NCBI GenBank assembly: GCA_963702055.1
Contig: OY969702.1
Location: 744,001-808,000, forward strand
Length of the DNA: 64,000 nucleotides
Direction: 5' to 3'
From: CAWINX01 sp963702055
GTDB taxonomy: Bacteria; Actinomycetota; Thermoleophilia; Solirubrobacterales; 70-9
Program-made: the position numbers and the translations under genes
Shown: positions 1 to 8,115 of the stretch, piece after piece
Layout of the letters: every line of letters begins with the position of its first letter
Numbering within the stretch: position 1 is the first letter of the stretch
Notes under the pieces: generated by a model
The model's database searches: none
Told to the model about the DNA's origin: nothing
The model's input: the letters and a program-made list of their open reading frames with translations, nothing else

Positions 1-654
1 GGTGAGCCGGCGCGCCTCGCCCGCGGGGAGGTCGCCGAGCTCGATCGGGCCGAAGCGGACCCGGCGCAGGGCGACGACGCCGTTGCCGACCGCCTCGGCC
101 ATACGGCGAACCTGGCGGTTGCGTCCCTCGCGCAGGACGATCTCGACCTCGCACTCGCCGAGCCGGGCGACCTTGGCCGGGGCGGTCATCCCGTCCTCCA
201 GCTCGACCCCGCGCGCCAGCTTGCGCAGGTCGGCCTCCGACGGCGGCCGTCGCAGCTGCACCCGATACGCCTTTGACACCTCGTAACGAGGGTGGGTGAG
301 CCGGTTCGCCAGCTCACCCTCGTTGGTGAGCAGCAAAAGCCCGGTCGAGTCGGCGTCGAGTCGGCCGACCGGATAGAGGCGGGCCTTGGATCTGACCAGG
401 CTGACCACCGCCGGCCGATCGCCGGGCTCCTTCGCCGTCGAGACGACGCCGGCCGGCTTGTTGACCGCCCAGACCTCCCGCGCCTCAGCCGCGACGGGGC
501 TGCCGTCGACGCGCACGTCATCGCCCTCCCCCACGTCGCGAGCCGGATCGGTGACCACCTCACCGCCGACCGTGACGCGGCCGTTGGCGACGATCTTCTC
601 CGCCATCCGCCGCGAGGCGACGCCCCCATGGGCGAGGTACTTGGCGAGCCTCAC
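1..654 (-). CDS. rluB: Pseudouridine synthase, RluB/RsuA family (3' end cut off)
   Basis: Isomerises a specific uridine of ribosomal RNA to pseudouridine; RluB acts on 23S rRNA in E. coli. About 217 codons are visible before the window edge. The N-terminal S4 RNA-binding domain (residues about 1-60) opens RLAKYLAHGGVASRR. The catalytic domain carries GRLDADSTGLLLLTNEG with the catalytic Asp near residue 100, and later REGRNRQVRRM, typical of the RsuA/RluB branch. The start is GTG at 654, which shares one base with the TAG stop of scpB, so the two are translationally coupled. scpA-scpB-rluB is a conserved order in Gram-positive bacteria. The exact rRNA target cannot be read from the sequence. 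Confidence 0.93.
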   Translation of the reverse strand, partial: MRLAKYLAHGGVASRRMAEKIVANGRVTVGGEVVTDPARDVGEGDDVRVDGSPVAAEAREVWAVNKPAGVVSTAKEPGDRPAVVSLVRSKARLYPVGRLDADSTGLLLLTNEGELANRLTHPRYEVSKAYRVQLRRPPSEADLRKLARGVELEDGMTAPAKVARLGECEVEIVLREGRNRQVRRMAEAVGNGVVALRRVRFGPIELGDLPAGEARRLT

Positions 655-1223
655 TACTCGGAGCGCTGTTCCCCGGCCTTGAGCAGCCGTTCGCGCAGCT
701 CGCGCTCGTCTTCCGGGGTCGGGTCGAACCTGGAGGGGTCGGGCAACTGGTCGAGCCCGGCGAGGCCGAAGAGGCGCTCGAAGAGCTCGGTCGTCTTGAA
801 GATCGCGGCGCCGAAGCGCGAGCGTCCCGACTCCTCGATAAGCCCCCGCTCGGCCAGGGTCTGGACCGCCGACTCCGAGGAGACGCCGCGGATGCGGGCG
901 ACCTCCGGCCGCGAGACAGGCTGCAGGTAGGCGACGATCGCCAGGGTTTCGGCCTGGGCCTGGGTCAGCGGTGGGGTGCGCGGCTTGGCGAGCAGCCGCC
1001 GGGCCGCCTCCTCGGCGTCGGGCGCGCTGGCGAGCGCGAAGCCGCCGGCGACCTCGCGCAGGATGACCCCCCGGCGACCCTCGCCGAGGTCTTCGCGCAG
1101 CACGTCGATCGCCTCGGCCACCTGGCCCTCGGTCGACTCGGTCGCCTCGGCGAGGTCGGCGACGCCGACCGGCTGGGGCGAGAGGAAGAGCAGCGCCTCG
1201 ATCGTCCGCGCCAGGTCGCTCAT
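654..1223 (-). CDS. scpB: Segregation and condensation protein B
   Basis: Kleisin-interacting subunit of the SMC-ScpAB condensin complex, acting on the nucleoid in chromosome compaction and segregation. The 189 residues match the family length and consist of two winged-helix domains. It begins with LARTIEALLFLSPQPV, contains the family segment LAIVAYLQPVSRPEVARIRG at about residues 98-117, and then LIEESGR and TELFERLFGL. The ATG overlaps the end of scpA by four bases, so the pair is probably made in fixed ratio. The C-terminus after residue 165 is acidic and likely disordered. Confidence 0.96.
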   Translation of the reverse strand: MSDLARTIEALLFLSPQPVGVADLAEATESTEGQVAEAIDVLREDLGEGRRGVILREVAGGFALASAPDAEEAARRLLAKPRTPPLTQAQAETLAIVAYLQPVSRPEVARIRGVSSESAVQTLAERGLIEESGRSRFGAAIFKTTELFERLFGLAGLDQLPDPSRFDPTPEDERELRERLLKAGEQRSE

Positions 1224-1957
1224 CCCGCCTCGGCCTCCTTGCGCTTGCGGATCTCAATCGGGCCGAACGGCTCGCTCTGCTCCCAGGTCACCTCTCCCTT
1301 GCGGTACAGCTCGAGCAGCGCGAACAGGGTCACCGCCTGGGTCAGACGATCCTCGCCGCCAAACTGCTCGTCGAAGTCGAAGCTGGAACGGTGTGCCAGC
1401 GCGTCACGCAAGGCTCGCAGGCGCCGTTCCAGCGAAACGGTCGGGCGAATGTGGCTGAGGTCAACCTCCGGCGGCGTCTCCAGCAGGTCGCCGAGGGCGA
1501 CGCCCAACAGCTCCGGGTCGTAGGCGGCGGCCGCGGCGTCGAGCGCGACGCGGCGCAACTCCGCGGGCAACGGCGCCGAGCGGTACAGATATCCGCGCGC
1601 CACCTCGAAGCGCTCGACCAGGGTCGCCGAGGCGTCGCGGTAGCGCCGGTACTCAAGCAGCCGCGCCAGCAGCTCCTCGACCGCCTCCTCGGGCGCCAGC
1701 TCGTCGAGGTCCTCCTCGGCGCCGGGCAACAGCAGTCGCGACTTCAGCTCCAGCAGCGCGGCGATCAGGACGAGGAACTCGGTCGCCACCTCCAGCTCCA
1801 GCTCGCCCTCCCGCTCGAGGTGTTCGACGTAGGCGACGACGACCTCGCCCAACTCGACCTCGAGCAGGCTGACCTCCTCGCGCAGGACGACCGCCATCAA
1901 CAGGTCGAACGGCCCGGCGAATACGTCGAGGTCGAGGTCCAGTTCGGCTACCGGCAC
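1220..1957 (-). CDS. scpA: Segregation and condensation protein A (kleisin)
   Basis: Kleisin that bridges the SMC heads and binds ScpB in the condensin complex. The N-terminal signature FAGPFDLLMAVV (residues about 13-24) and the helix FLVLIAALLELKSRLLLPG (about 62-80) are diagnostic. The C-terminal winged helix lies at about 200-235 (VTLFALLELYRKGEVTWEQ). Length of 245 residues is normal. The stop overlaps the ATG of scpB. trpS ends only 9 bp upstream, so trpS, scpA, scpB and rluB may share a transcript. Confidence 0.96.
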   Translation of the reverse strand: MPVAELDLDLDVFAGPFDLLMAVVLREEVSLLEVELGEVVVAYVEHLEREGELELEVATEFLVLIAALLELKSRLLLPGAEEDLDELAPEEAVEELLARLLEYRRYRDASATLVERFEVARGYLYRSAPLPAELRRVALDAAAAAYDPELLGVALGDLLETPPEVDLSHIRPTVSLERRLRALRDALAHRSSFDFDEQFGGEDRLTQAVTLFALLELYRKGEVTWEQSEPFGPIEIRKRKEAEAG

Positions 1958-1966
1958 CGGTCCAAG

Positions 1967-2965
1967 TTAACGCGGTGCGCCGACACCCATGCGCTCACGC
2001 ACTTCGGCGAGCGTCTTCGCGGCGATCGCCCGCGCCTTCTCGGCGCCGCCGGCGAGGATCGCCTCCAGCGCCGCCTCGTCGGGACGCAGCTCGGCGTAGC
2101 GCTCGCGGACCGGAGTCAGCAACTCGACCACTCCCTCGGCGACCGCCTTCTTGAAGTCCCCGTAACCGGCGCCCGCGAACTCGCGCTCGACCTCGGCCGG
2201 GTCAACTCCCCTGGCGACGGCGAGGATGTCGATCAGGTTCGTGACGCCCGGCTTGTCGGGCGAGCGCACGACCTCCCGCCCCGAGTCGGTGACGGCGCTG
2301 CCGAGCTTCTTGCGAATCGCCTCGGGCTCATCGAGCACATAGACGGTGCCCGCCTCGGAGCTCCCGGTGGTCGACATCTTCCGCTCCGGTTCCTGCAGGT
2401 CCATGATCCGGGCGCCGACCTCGGGGATCACCAGCTCGGGGACGACCAGGGTCTCGCCGAAGCGCTCGTTGAAGCGGCGGGCGATCTCCCGCATCAACTC
2501 GACGTGCTGGCGCTGGTCGTCGCCAACCGGGACCTCGGTGGCGCGGTAGGCGAGCACGTCGGAGGCCATCAGCACCGGGTAGAAGAAGAGTGCCGCCGAG
2601 ACAAGCTCGCGCTGGCGCGCCGACTTGTCCTTGAACTGGTGCATCCGGTTGAGGTCGCCGTGCGAGGTGACCGCCGAGAGCAGCCAGGTCAACTCGGCGT
2701 GCTCAAGCACGTCGGACTGGCGGAAGAGGATGCAGCGCTGCGGGTCGAGGCCCGCGGCGAGCAGGATCGCGGTCGTGTCGTGGACGCGCTCGCGCAGCTC
2801 GGTCGGGTCGTATGCGACCGAGATCGCGTGCAGGTCGACGATGCAGAAGATCGCCGGGTCGCCGCGGTCCTGCCCCTCCACGTACTGGCGGATCGCCCCG
2901 ATGTAGTTGCCGAGGTGCTTGCGCCCGGTCGGCTGAATGCCGGAGAAGATGATCGGAGGAGTCAC
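1967..2965 (-). CDS. trpS: Tryptophanyl-tRNA synthetase
   Basis: Class I aminoacyl-tRNA synthetase that charges tRNA-Trp in the cytoplasm. The Rossmann fold carries the HIGH-type motif as GRKHLGN (residues about 13-19) and the KMSKS-type loop as ERKMSTTGS. The length of 332 residues is typical of the bacterial short form. I chose GTG at 2965 because the family begins with P-P-I-I-F-S-G right there and because it avoids overlap with the upstream gene, which ends at 2976. An ATG at 2995 would add ten residues not expected in the family and would overlap that gene. Confidence 0.95.
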   Translation of the reverse strand: MTPPIIFSGIQPTGRKHLGNYIGAIRQYVEGQDRGDPAIFCIVDLHAISVAYDPTELRERVHDTTAILLAAGLDPQRCILFRQSDVLEHAELTWLLSAVTSHGDLNRMHQFKDKSARQRELVSAALFFYPVLMASDVLAYRATEVPVGDDQRQHVELMREIARRFNERFGETLVVPELVIPEVGARIMDLQEPERKMSTTGSSEAGTVYVLDEPEAIRKKLGSAVTDSGREVVRSPDKPGVTNLIDILAVARGVDPAEVEREFAGAGYGDFKKAVAEGVVELLTPVRERYAELRPDEAALEAILAGGAEKARAIAAKTLAEVRERMGVGAPR

Positions 2966-2975
2966 GGCCGGAAGC

Positions 2976-3938
2976 CTATTTCCCTCTGGCCTCACTCAGT
3001 CGTCGCGCCACCTCCCGCAGCGTCGCGCGGACATGGTCGGGCTCGTATCGCACCTGGTAGTGGGCGAAACGCAACGGGACCAGGCCGGCGGCTTGGTGGG
3101 TTTGGTCACGCAACCGGTCCCGGACCTGTTGTGCCGGGGTGCGGTGATAGCGAATCCCGTCGGTTTCCACCACCAACCCAATGTCGGGCCAGTGGAAGTC
3201 GACCTCGAATCCGTTGACCCATTGGCGGGTTAACGGCGCCGGCAGGCCCGCGCTCGCGGCGAGCGGCAGGAACAGTTGCTCCAGTCTCGACCTGGTCAAG
3301 CGGAACGTGCGGCGATCGAGACAGAGTCGCAGCCGCGCCACGCCGCGCCGACCACGGTAGTTCTCGAGACCGGCACGCAGCTCATCGGGATCGACGAGGT
3401 CAAGCCTGTCCGCCTCGTTGATCATCCGCTCAAGACGCCCTCCCCGTGCGCGATTTGCCATATCGACCAAGGTCAGGACCGGGCTCGTCACCGGAATCCC
3501 GTCATGGCGAGTGACATCGGCCGACCGCAAGCGAGGGCGCCGGTGGACACGCACACCGGTCATCGGCGTCGACACTCGATTGCGGTGGCGTTTGCCTCCC
3601 GATGTCGGCACGGAAATCTCGATTGGCCCTTGGTGCACCGGCGTTATTCCCCAGAGGGCCGCCGCACTCGCATGGCTGAGGACAGCGCCGTGGCCGTAGG
3701 CGAGCACCGCCGACATCCAGCGGCCGCGTATGGAGACCTTCGGCCGACCCACCGCATACACGCCCCGCATTAGCTGATGGAGACGCCCTGTATCGATTCG
3801 ATGTTGAATCGCCTGTGCGCTCAGCCCCAGCGCCCGCAGCTGGTACCAGGCAACAACGCCATGCTGCGCCGCGGCCAACCGCCATACCGCCCGCGCCGAC
3901 CAACTCCTCTCCGGCGAGTGTCGCATTGGTGACCCCAT
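2976..3938 (-). CDS. AbiEi-like winged-helix protein with C-terminal DUF559 nuclease fold
   Basis: 320 residues. The N-terminal part (about 15-75) resembles the AbiEi antitoxin winged helix (AAQHGVVAWYQLRALGLS, then GVYAVGRPK). The C-terminus (about 240-315) is of DUF559/Vsr-like type: FEVDFHWPDIGLVVETDG supplies the spaced Asp and Glu/Asp residues of a PD-(D/E)XK fold. Proteins of this build are abundant in Solirubrobacterales and are usually orphan, with no toxin next to them; none is visible here. The role is unknown: transcriptional regulator, antitoxin relic or nuclease. The start could also be ATG at 3926. The promoter lies inside an inverted repeat (3915-3960), which fits autoregulation of the AbiEi kind. 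No catalytic activity is proven. Confidence 0.8.
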   Translation of the reverse strand: MGSPMRHSPERSWSARAVWRLAAAQHGVVAWYQLRALGLSAQAIQHRIDTGRLHQLMRGVYAVGRPKVSIRGRWMSAVLAYGHGAVLSHASAAALWGITPVHQGPIEISVPTSGGKRHRNRVSTPMTGVRVHRRPRLRSADVTRHDGIPVTSPVLTLVDMANRARGGRLERMINEADRLDLVDPDELRAGLENYRGRRGVARLRLCLDRRTFRLTRSRLEQLFLPLAASAGLPAPLTRQWVNGFEVDFHWPDIGLVVETDGIRYHRTPAQQVRDRLRDQTHQAAGLVPLRFAHYQVRYEPDHVRATLREVARRLSEARGK

Positions 3939-3960
3939 AGGGTTATAAAGGCGACACTCG
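3915..3960 (-). promoter_or_regulatory. Inverted repeat around promoter and start of the AbiEi/DUF559 gene
   Basis: CGAGTGTCGC at 3915-3924 and its complement GCGACACTCG at 3951-3960 form a perfect 10-bp inverted repeat separated by 26 bases. Read on the minus strand, the interval contains TATAAC, a good -10 box, a few bases upstream of the ATG at 3938, so the message is probably leaderless or nearly so. AbiEi antitoxins are known to bind inverted repeats in their own promoter; that this site is such an operator is an inference. Confidence 0.45.
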
Positions 3961-3977
3961 GCATGGTTTCTCCCCCC

Positions 3978-5588
3978 CTAGATTGGCTCGGCGGCGGGTA
4001 GGGACGGCTCGGCGCTGTCGCAGTCGGCGCTGTGGCCGCACTCGCCGGCGGTGGCTGCTCCCCCGGCGGGGATCGCCTCGACGCGGCGGCGGGGGTTCTC
4101 GATCCCTATCCCGGCGACGGCGCCGCCGACGATCATCAGCAGGCCGGCGATGCCGATGCCGAGGTGGAAGGCCGAGGTCGAGGCGTCCGCGGAGGCGCTG
4201 CTCACCCGCGCCGCCTGCGGCGGCGGCAACTTGCTCGTTCCCGGCACCGCCAGCGGCTGCGCCTTGGCGTCGGACACGGTCCGCTCCGCCGCCGGGCCGA
4301 GCGGACGGTCGCCGAGATTGGAGTCGAGGGCCGAGCCGAAGTAGGCCGAGATCACCGCCCCGAGCACGGCGATCGCGAGCAGGCCGGCGACCCGCGAGAC
4401 GCCGTTGTTGACGCCGGAGGCGATGCCGACGTGGCGGTCGTCGACCGAGTCGAGCACGGTCGCCGTAAGCGGCGCCACCGTCGCCGAGAGGCCGAGGCCG
4501 AAGACTAGGATCGCCGGCAACACGTCGATCACGTAGTCGGCGCTGCTGCCGACTCGCAGGAGGAGGAGCAGGCCGAGGCCGCCGACGATCGGGCCGATGG
4601 TCATCGGCAGCCGCGGACCGGTGCCGGAGGCAAGCTTGCCCCAGCGCGGCGAGAGGACGAAGAGGATCAACGAGATCGGCGTCGTCGCCAAACCCGCCTC
4701 CAGGGGCGAGTAACCGGCGACCTGCTGGAGGAAGAGGCCGACGAAGAAGAGGCCCCCGATTAGCCCGGCATAGGTGGAGAGGGTCGTCAGGTTGGCGACG
4801 GCGAAGTTGCGGATGCGGAAGAGGCCGAGGTCGAGCATCGGCCGGCGGGCGCGCGCCTCGTGCGCGACGAAGAGGAAAAAGCAGGCGATGCCGGCGACGA
4901 ACGGGGCCCAGACCGTCGGGGCCCCCCAACCGCGGGTCGGCTGCTCGATCAGGGCGAAGACCGGGCCGCCCAGGCCGACGGCGGAGAGGCCGATGCCGGT
5001 CCAGTCGATGCCCCGGAAGGCGTCGGGATCGCGGCTCTCGCGCACCGAGTGCAGGGCCAGCGCCACGGTCGCCGCGATCAGCGGGATGTTGACCCAGAAG
5101 ATCGCCCGCCAGGAGGTCAGCCCGATCAGCGCCCCTCCCCCTGCCGGGCCGATCACGGTTGCGATCCCGGTCCACGCCGTCCAGGTGCCCACCGCCTTGC
5201 CCCGCTCGGCCCCTTCGAAGGTGGCGGCGACGATCGCCAGCGAGCCGGGCACCAGCAGCGCGCCGGCGATCCCCTGCAGGGCGCGCGCCCCGATCAGGAA
5301 CTCGACCGAGGGGGCCACTGCGCAGAGCGCCGAACAGGCGCCGAACCCGACCAGCCCGATGACGAAGACTTCGCGACGGCCGAACTGATCCCCCAGCGAG
5401 CCGCCGACGAGGAGCAGCGAAACCAGGGTGAGCATGTAGGCCTCGACCACCCACTGCTGTCCCGCCAGACCCGCGTCGAGCCCCTTGGCGATCGCCGGCA
5501 GCGCCACGTTGACGACGGTCGTGTCGAGGAAGACGACAGTCGAGCCGAGGATCGTCGCGACCAGCGTCAGGCGCTGTTGGCGGGTCAC
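3978..5588 (-). CDS. MFS multidrug exporter, DHA2 (EmrB/QacA) family
   Basis: Proton-driven efflux protein of the inner membrane, 536 residues, with the 14-helix layout of the DHA2 family. Helix 1 has the family hallmark LDTTVVNVALPAI (about 22-34). The loop 2-3 motif A appears as GSLGDQFGRREVFV, and motif C as GIATVIGPAGGGALIG in helix 5. The C-terminal 60 residues are hydrophilic. The start is GTG at 5588, 9 bp after the fetB stop, so it probably lies in the fetAB operon. The substrate cannot be deduced. Confidence 0.92.
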   Translation of the reverse strand: MTRQQRLTLVATILGSTVVFLDTTVVNVALPAIAKGLDAGLAGQQWVVEAYMLTLVSLLLVGGSLGDQFGRREVFVIGLVGFGACSALCAVAPSVEFLIGARALQGIAGALLVPGSLAIVAATFEGAERGKAVGTWTAWTGIATVIGPAGGGALIGLTSWRAIFWVNIPLIAATVALALHSVRESRDPDAFRGIDWTGIGLSAVGLGGPVFALIEQPTRGWGAPTVWAPFVAGIACFFLFVAHEARARRPMLDLGLFRIRNFAVANLTTLSTYAGLIGGLFFVGLFLQQVAGYSPLEAGLATTPISLILFVLSPRWGKLASGTGPRLPMTIGPIVGGLGLLLLLRVGSSADYVIDVLPAILVFGLGLSATVAPLTATVLDSVDDRHVGIASGVNNGVSRVAGLLAIAVLGAVISAYFGSALDSNLGDRPLGPAAERTVSDAKAQPLAVPGTSKLPPPQAARVSSASADASTSAFHLGIGIAGLLMIVGGAVAGIGIENPRRRVEAIPAGGAATAGECGHSADCDSAEPSLPAAEPI

Positions 5589-5597
5589 ACGCCGAGT

Positions 5598-6383
5598 CTA
5601 AGCGGCGGTTTCGGCGTCCAGCTCACGCAGCTGCTGCGCCGGGGTGAAGAAGTTGCGGTAGGCGAGGCCGGTGGCGACCAGGGCGGCGATCGAGACGCTG
5701 CCGAGCAGCGCGTAGAGCAGGATCAGCTGGAGGCGAACGGCGTCGGTCGGGTTGGCTCCGGCCAGCAGCATCCCGACCATCGTCCCCGGGAAGAAGATCA
5801 AGCCGGTGGTCTTGGTCGAGTCGACCAGGGTGATCATTCCCGAGCGCAGGGCGCGCCGCACGAAGGGGATCGCCGCCTCGTGGGCGGTGGCGCCGAGCGC
5901 CAGGGTCGCCTCGATCCGTGCCCGGGAATCGGCGACTTCGTCGCCGAGCCGGTTCAGCGCCACCGCCGATGCGGTCATCGCGTTGCCGATCACCATGCCC
6001 CCGACCGGGACCAGGTAGCGGGCGGTCGGGCTGAAGACACCGAGCGCGACGACCAGTCCCAGCGTACTCGCGCCGGCAACGGCTAGCGCGATCAACAACG
6101 GCCAGAAGGCGCCCGGGACCTTCTTGGCGCGGCTGCGCGCGGTCAGCGCCCCGAACAGGACCATCACCGCGAGCAGCGCCAGAACCAACCAGATCGTGTC
6201 GGCCTCGAAGATCAGTTTGATCACGTAGCCGATCGCGGTCAGCTGGACGAAGGATCGGGCCGCGGCGATCGCGATGTCCTCCTCCAGGCCCGCCTTCTGC
6301 CAGAAGGAGATTGCCGCGGCAATCGCGACCAGGACCAGGGTGGCGGCGACCTGGCCGAAGGTGACGTGGATCGCGGCGATCAC
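5598..6383 (-). CDS. fetB: ABC transporter permease, UPF0014/FetB family
   Basis: Membrane subunit of a FetAB-type ABC exporter; in E. coli FetAB lowers iron load and protects against peroxide. 261 residues with about seven transmembrane helices. Family signatures include RSFVQLTAIGYVI (about 43-55), VPVGGMVIGNAMTAS (about 125-139) and GMITLVDSTKTTGLIFFPGTM (positions about 186-206). The GTG start overlaps the fetA stop by four bases, showing strict coupling with its ATPase. Iron as substrate is inherited from E. coli and is not proven for this lineage. Confidence 0.9.
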   Translation of the reverse strand: MIAAIHVTFGQVAATLVLVAIAAAISFWQKAGLEEDIAIAAARSFVQLTAIGYVIKLIFEADTIWLVLALLAVMVLFGALTARSRAKKVPGAFWPLLIALAVAGASTLGLVVALGVFSPTARYLVPVGGMVIGNAMTASAVALNRLGDEVADSRARIEATLALGATAHEAAIPFVRRALRSGMITLVDSTKTTGLIFFPGTMVGMLLAGANPTDAVRLQLILLYALLGSVSIAALVATGLAYRNFFTPAQQLRELDAETAA

Positions 6384-7036
6384 GTCAGCACGCTCTCCAG
6401 CGGGCCGGCGTCGATCACGTGCCCCGCCTCCAGCCGCACCACCCAGTCGCCCAGCCGTCGCGCCTGCTCGGGATCGTGGCTGACCAGGACGAAGGAGATG
6501 TCGAGCTCGCGGCGCAGCTGCGCCAGCGTCGCCTCGACCGCGTCGCGAGCGACATTGTCGAGTGCCGAGGTCGGCTCGTCGAGCAACAGCACGTCGGGCC
6601 TTTGGGACAGCGCGCGAGCCAGCATCGCCCGTTGCTGCTCGCCGACCGAGAGCTTGGCGACGTCGCGCTCGGCGAACTCGGGGTCAAGGCCCGCCAGCCG
6701 CAGAAACCTCTCCGCGTCCAGGGCCTCGCCGGCGAGGTCAGCCGCGAAGCGCAGGTTCGCCTCGACGGTCCCCTCGAGTAGAGCCGGCAGCTGCGGGACC
6801 AGCGAGACCTCGCGGCGCAGCGCCAGCGGGTCGTACTCGGTGAGCGGGCGGTCGCGGTAGACGATCGTCCCGGAGTCGGGGTCGGCGAGCCGGTTGAGCA
6901 GCCGCAACAGCGTCGACTTGCCGCTCCCCGAGGGCCCGACGATCGCGGTCGCCCCCGGCGGCAGCGCGGCGCTGACCGAGTCGAGGACCCGGAGGCCGCC
7001 GCGGGTGAGGCCGACGTCGCGCAGCTCGAAGAGCAC
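6380..7036 (-). CDS. fetA: ABC transporter ATPase partner of FetB
   Basis: Cytoplasmic ATP-binding subunit that powers the FetB permease encoded directly downstream. Walker A is GPSGSGKST near residue 34, the signature loop is LSVGEQQR, Walker B is DVLLLDEPTSALD, and the switch His is in LVSHD. About 218 residues, as expected for FetA/YbbL. I prefer GTG at 7036, preceded by a GGGGGA stretch; a TTG at 7063 would add nine residues. The divergent Ku gene starts about 100 bp away. Confidence 0.9.
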   Translation of the reverse strand: MLFELRDVGLTRGGLRVLDSVSAALPPGATAIVGPSGSGKSTLLRLLNRLADPDSGTIVYRDRPLTEYDPLALRREVSLVPQLPALLEGTVEANLRFAADLAGEALDAERFLRLAGLDPEFAERDVAKLSVGEQQRAMLARALSQRPDVLLLDEPTSALDNVARDAVEATLAQLRRELDISFVLVSHDPEQARRLGDWVVRLEAGHVIDAGPLESVLT

Positions 7037-7137
7037 GCCCGCATGATCCCCCACCGCGCGCAAGAAGCGTCCCGGCCTCGCGGCAATTTCCCCGCGGCCT
7101 GGGCCCGGCTGGAAGAATCCGGGCAGGTGAATTGCTG

Positions 7138-8016
7138 ATGGCGAGAGCGATCTGGAGCGGCTCGATCAGCTTCGGGCTCCTCAACGTGCCCGTGAAGCTG
7201 TACAGCGCGGTGGCGCGCCGCGGCATCTCCCTGCGTGAGATCCGCGAGTCCGACGGTGCCCGCATCCGCCACCGCCGGGTCGCCGAGGGAACCGACGAGG
7301 AGGTCCCCTACGAGAAGATCGTCAAGGCCTTCGAGATCGCCCCCGACCGCTACGTGCCGCTGAGCAAGGACGAGATGGCCACGCTGGCGCCGGAGAAGAC
7401 CCGGGCGATCGAGGTACAGGACTTCGTCGAGCTCGGTGAGATCGACCCGATCTACTTCGACAGTCCCTATTACCTGGGACCCGCCGACGGCGCCGAGCGC
7501 GCTTACTCGCTGCTGGCGCGGGCGATGAAGGAGTCGGGCAAGGTCGCGATCGCCCGCTTCGTCTTCCGCAACAAGGAGCACCTGGCGGCGATCCGCCCCG
7601 CCGACGGCGTCCTCACCCTGACCACGATGCGCTTCGCCGACGAGGTCGTGCCGCCCGCGGAGCTGGAGGACGTGCTCCCCGCCGGGGCGCCGAAGGTGGC
7701 CAAGCGCGAGGTCGAGATGGCCGAGCAGCTGATCGACTCGCTGACCCGCAGCTTCGACCCAGGCGCCTACCGCGACGAGTACCGCGAGGAGCTGCTGGCG
7801 ATGATCGAGCGCAAGGCCGAGGGAAAGGAGCTGGTCACCGCTCCCGTCGGCGCCGAGCGCGAGCCGACCAAGGCTCCCGACCTGATGGCGGCGCTGGAAG
7901 AGAGCATCGCCGCGGTCCAGGCCAAGGGCAAGGCGGCCAAGAAGCGCAAGTCGCAAGCCAAGAAAAAACGCCCGGCCTCGACCGCAAAATCCTCCGCCAA
8001 GAGTCGATCCCGGTAG
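7138..8016 (+). CDS. ku: Ku protein, non-homologous end joining
   Basis: Homodimeric ring that binds DNA double-strand ends and recruits LigD. The first residues RAIWSGSISFGLLNVPVKLYS are diagnostic of bacterial Ku, as are YDSPYYLGP-like IYFDSPYYLGP (about 106-116) and the beta-barrel core to about residue 250. The last 50 residues are a Lys/Arg-rich tail (KKRKSQAKKKRP), as in many actinobacterial Ku proteins, which aids DNA binding. ATG at 7138 follows GGCAGGTG at a suitable spacing. The LigD-type polymerase gene follows about 100 bp downstream. Its stop codon lies inside the left arm of the inverted repeat at 8005-8108. Confidence 0.97.
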   Translation: MARAIWSGSISFGLLNVPVKLYSAVARRGISLREIRESDGARIRHRRVAEGTDEEVPYEKIVKAFEIAPDRYVPLSKDEMATLAPEKTRAIEVQDFVELGEIDPIYFDSPYYLGPADGAERAYSLLARAMKESGKVAIARFVFRNKEHLAAIRPADGVLTLTTMRFADEVVPPAELEDVLPAGAPKVAKREVEMAEQLIDSLTRSFDPGAYRDEYREELLAMIERKAEGKELVTAPVGAEREPTKAPDLMAALEESIAAVQAKGKAAKKRKSQAKKKRPASTAKSSAKSRSR

Positions 8017-8108
8017 GGGTGGAACGTCTTGTACTTTTTCGCGGCCAGCCATCGTCGGCAGCCTGAAACGCAGCTCGAAAAAGTTAAGTGGAACCCCTAC
8101 CGGGATCG
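8005..8108. repeat. Large two-tier inverted repeat between ku and ligD
   Basis: CGATCCCGGTAGGGGT (8005-8020) and ACCCCTACCGGGATCG (8093-8108) are perfectly complementary over 16 bp. Inside them ACTTTTTCG (8033-8041) pairs with CGAAAAAGT (8076-8084). The left arm contains the ku stop codon, and the right arm ends 7 bp before the ligD GTG. The transcript of both genes would fold into a long hairpin here. It could separate or balance ku and ligD expression, or be a remnant of a mobile palindrome; the sequence does not decide. Confidence 0.85.
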
Positions 8109-8115
8109 GCTCTGA

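Noticed and set aside
1391..3217. Long plus-strand frame opposite scpA and trpS
   Set aside because: Low-complexity Arg/Gln/Asp/Gly composition and full overlap with well supported genes on the other strand.
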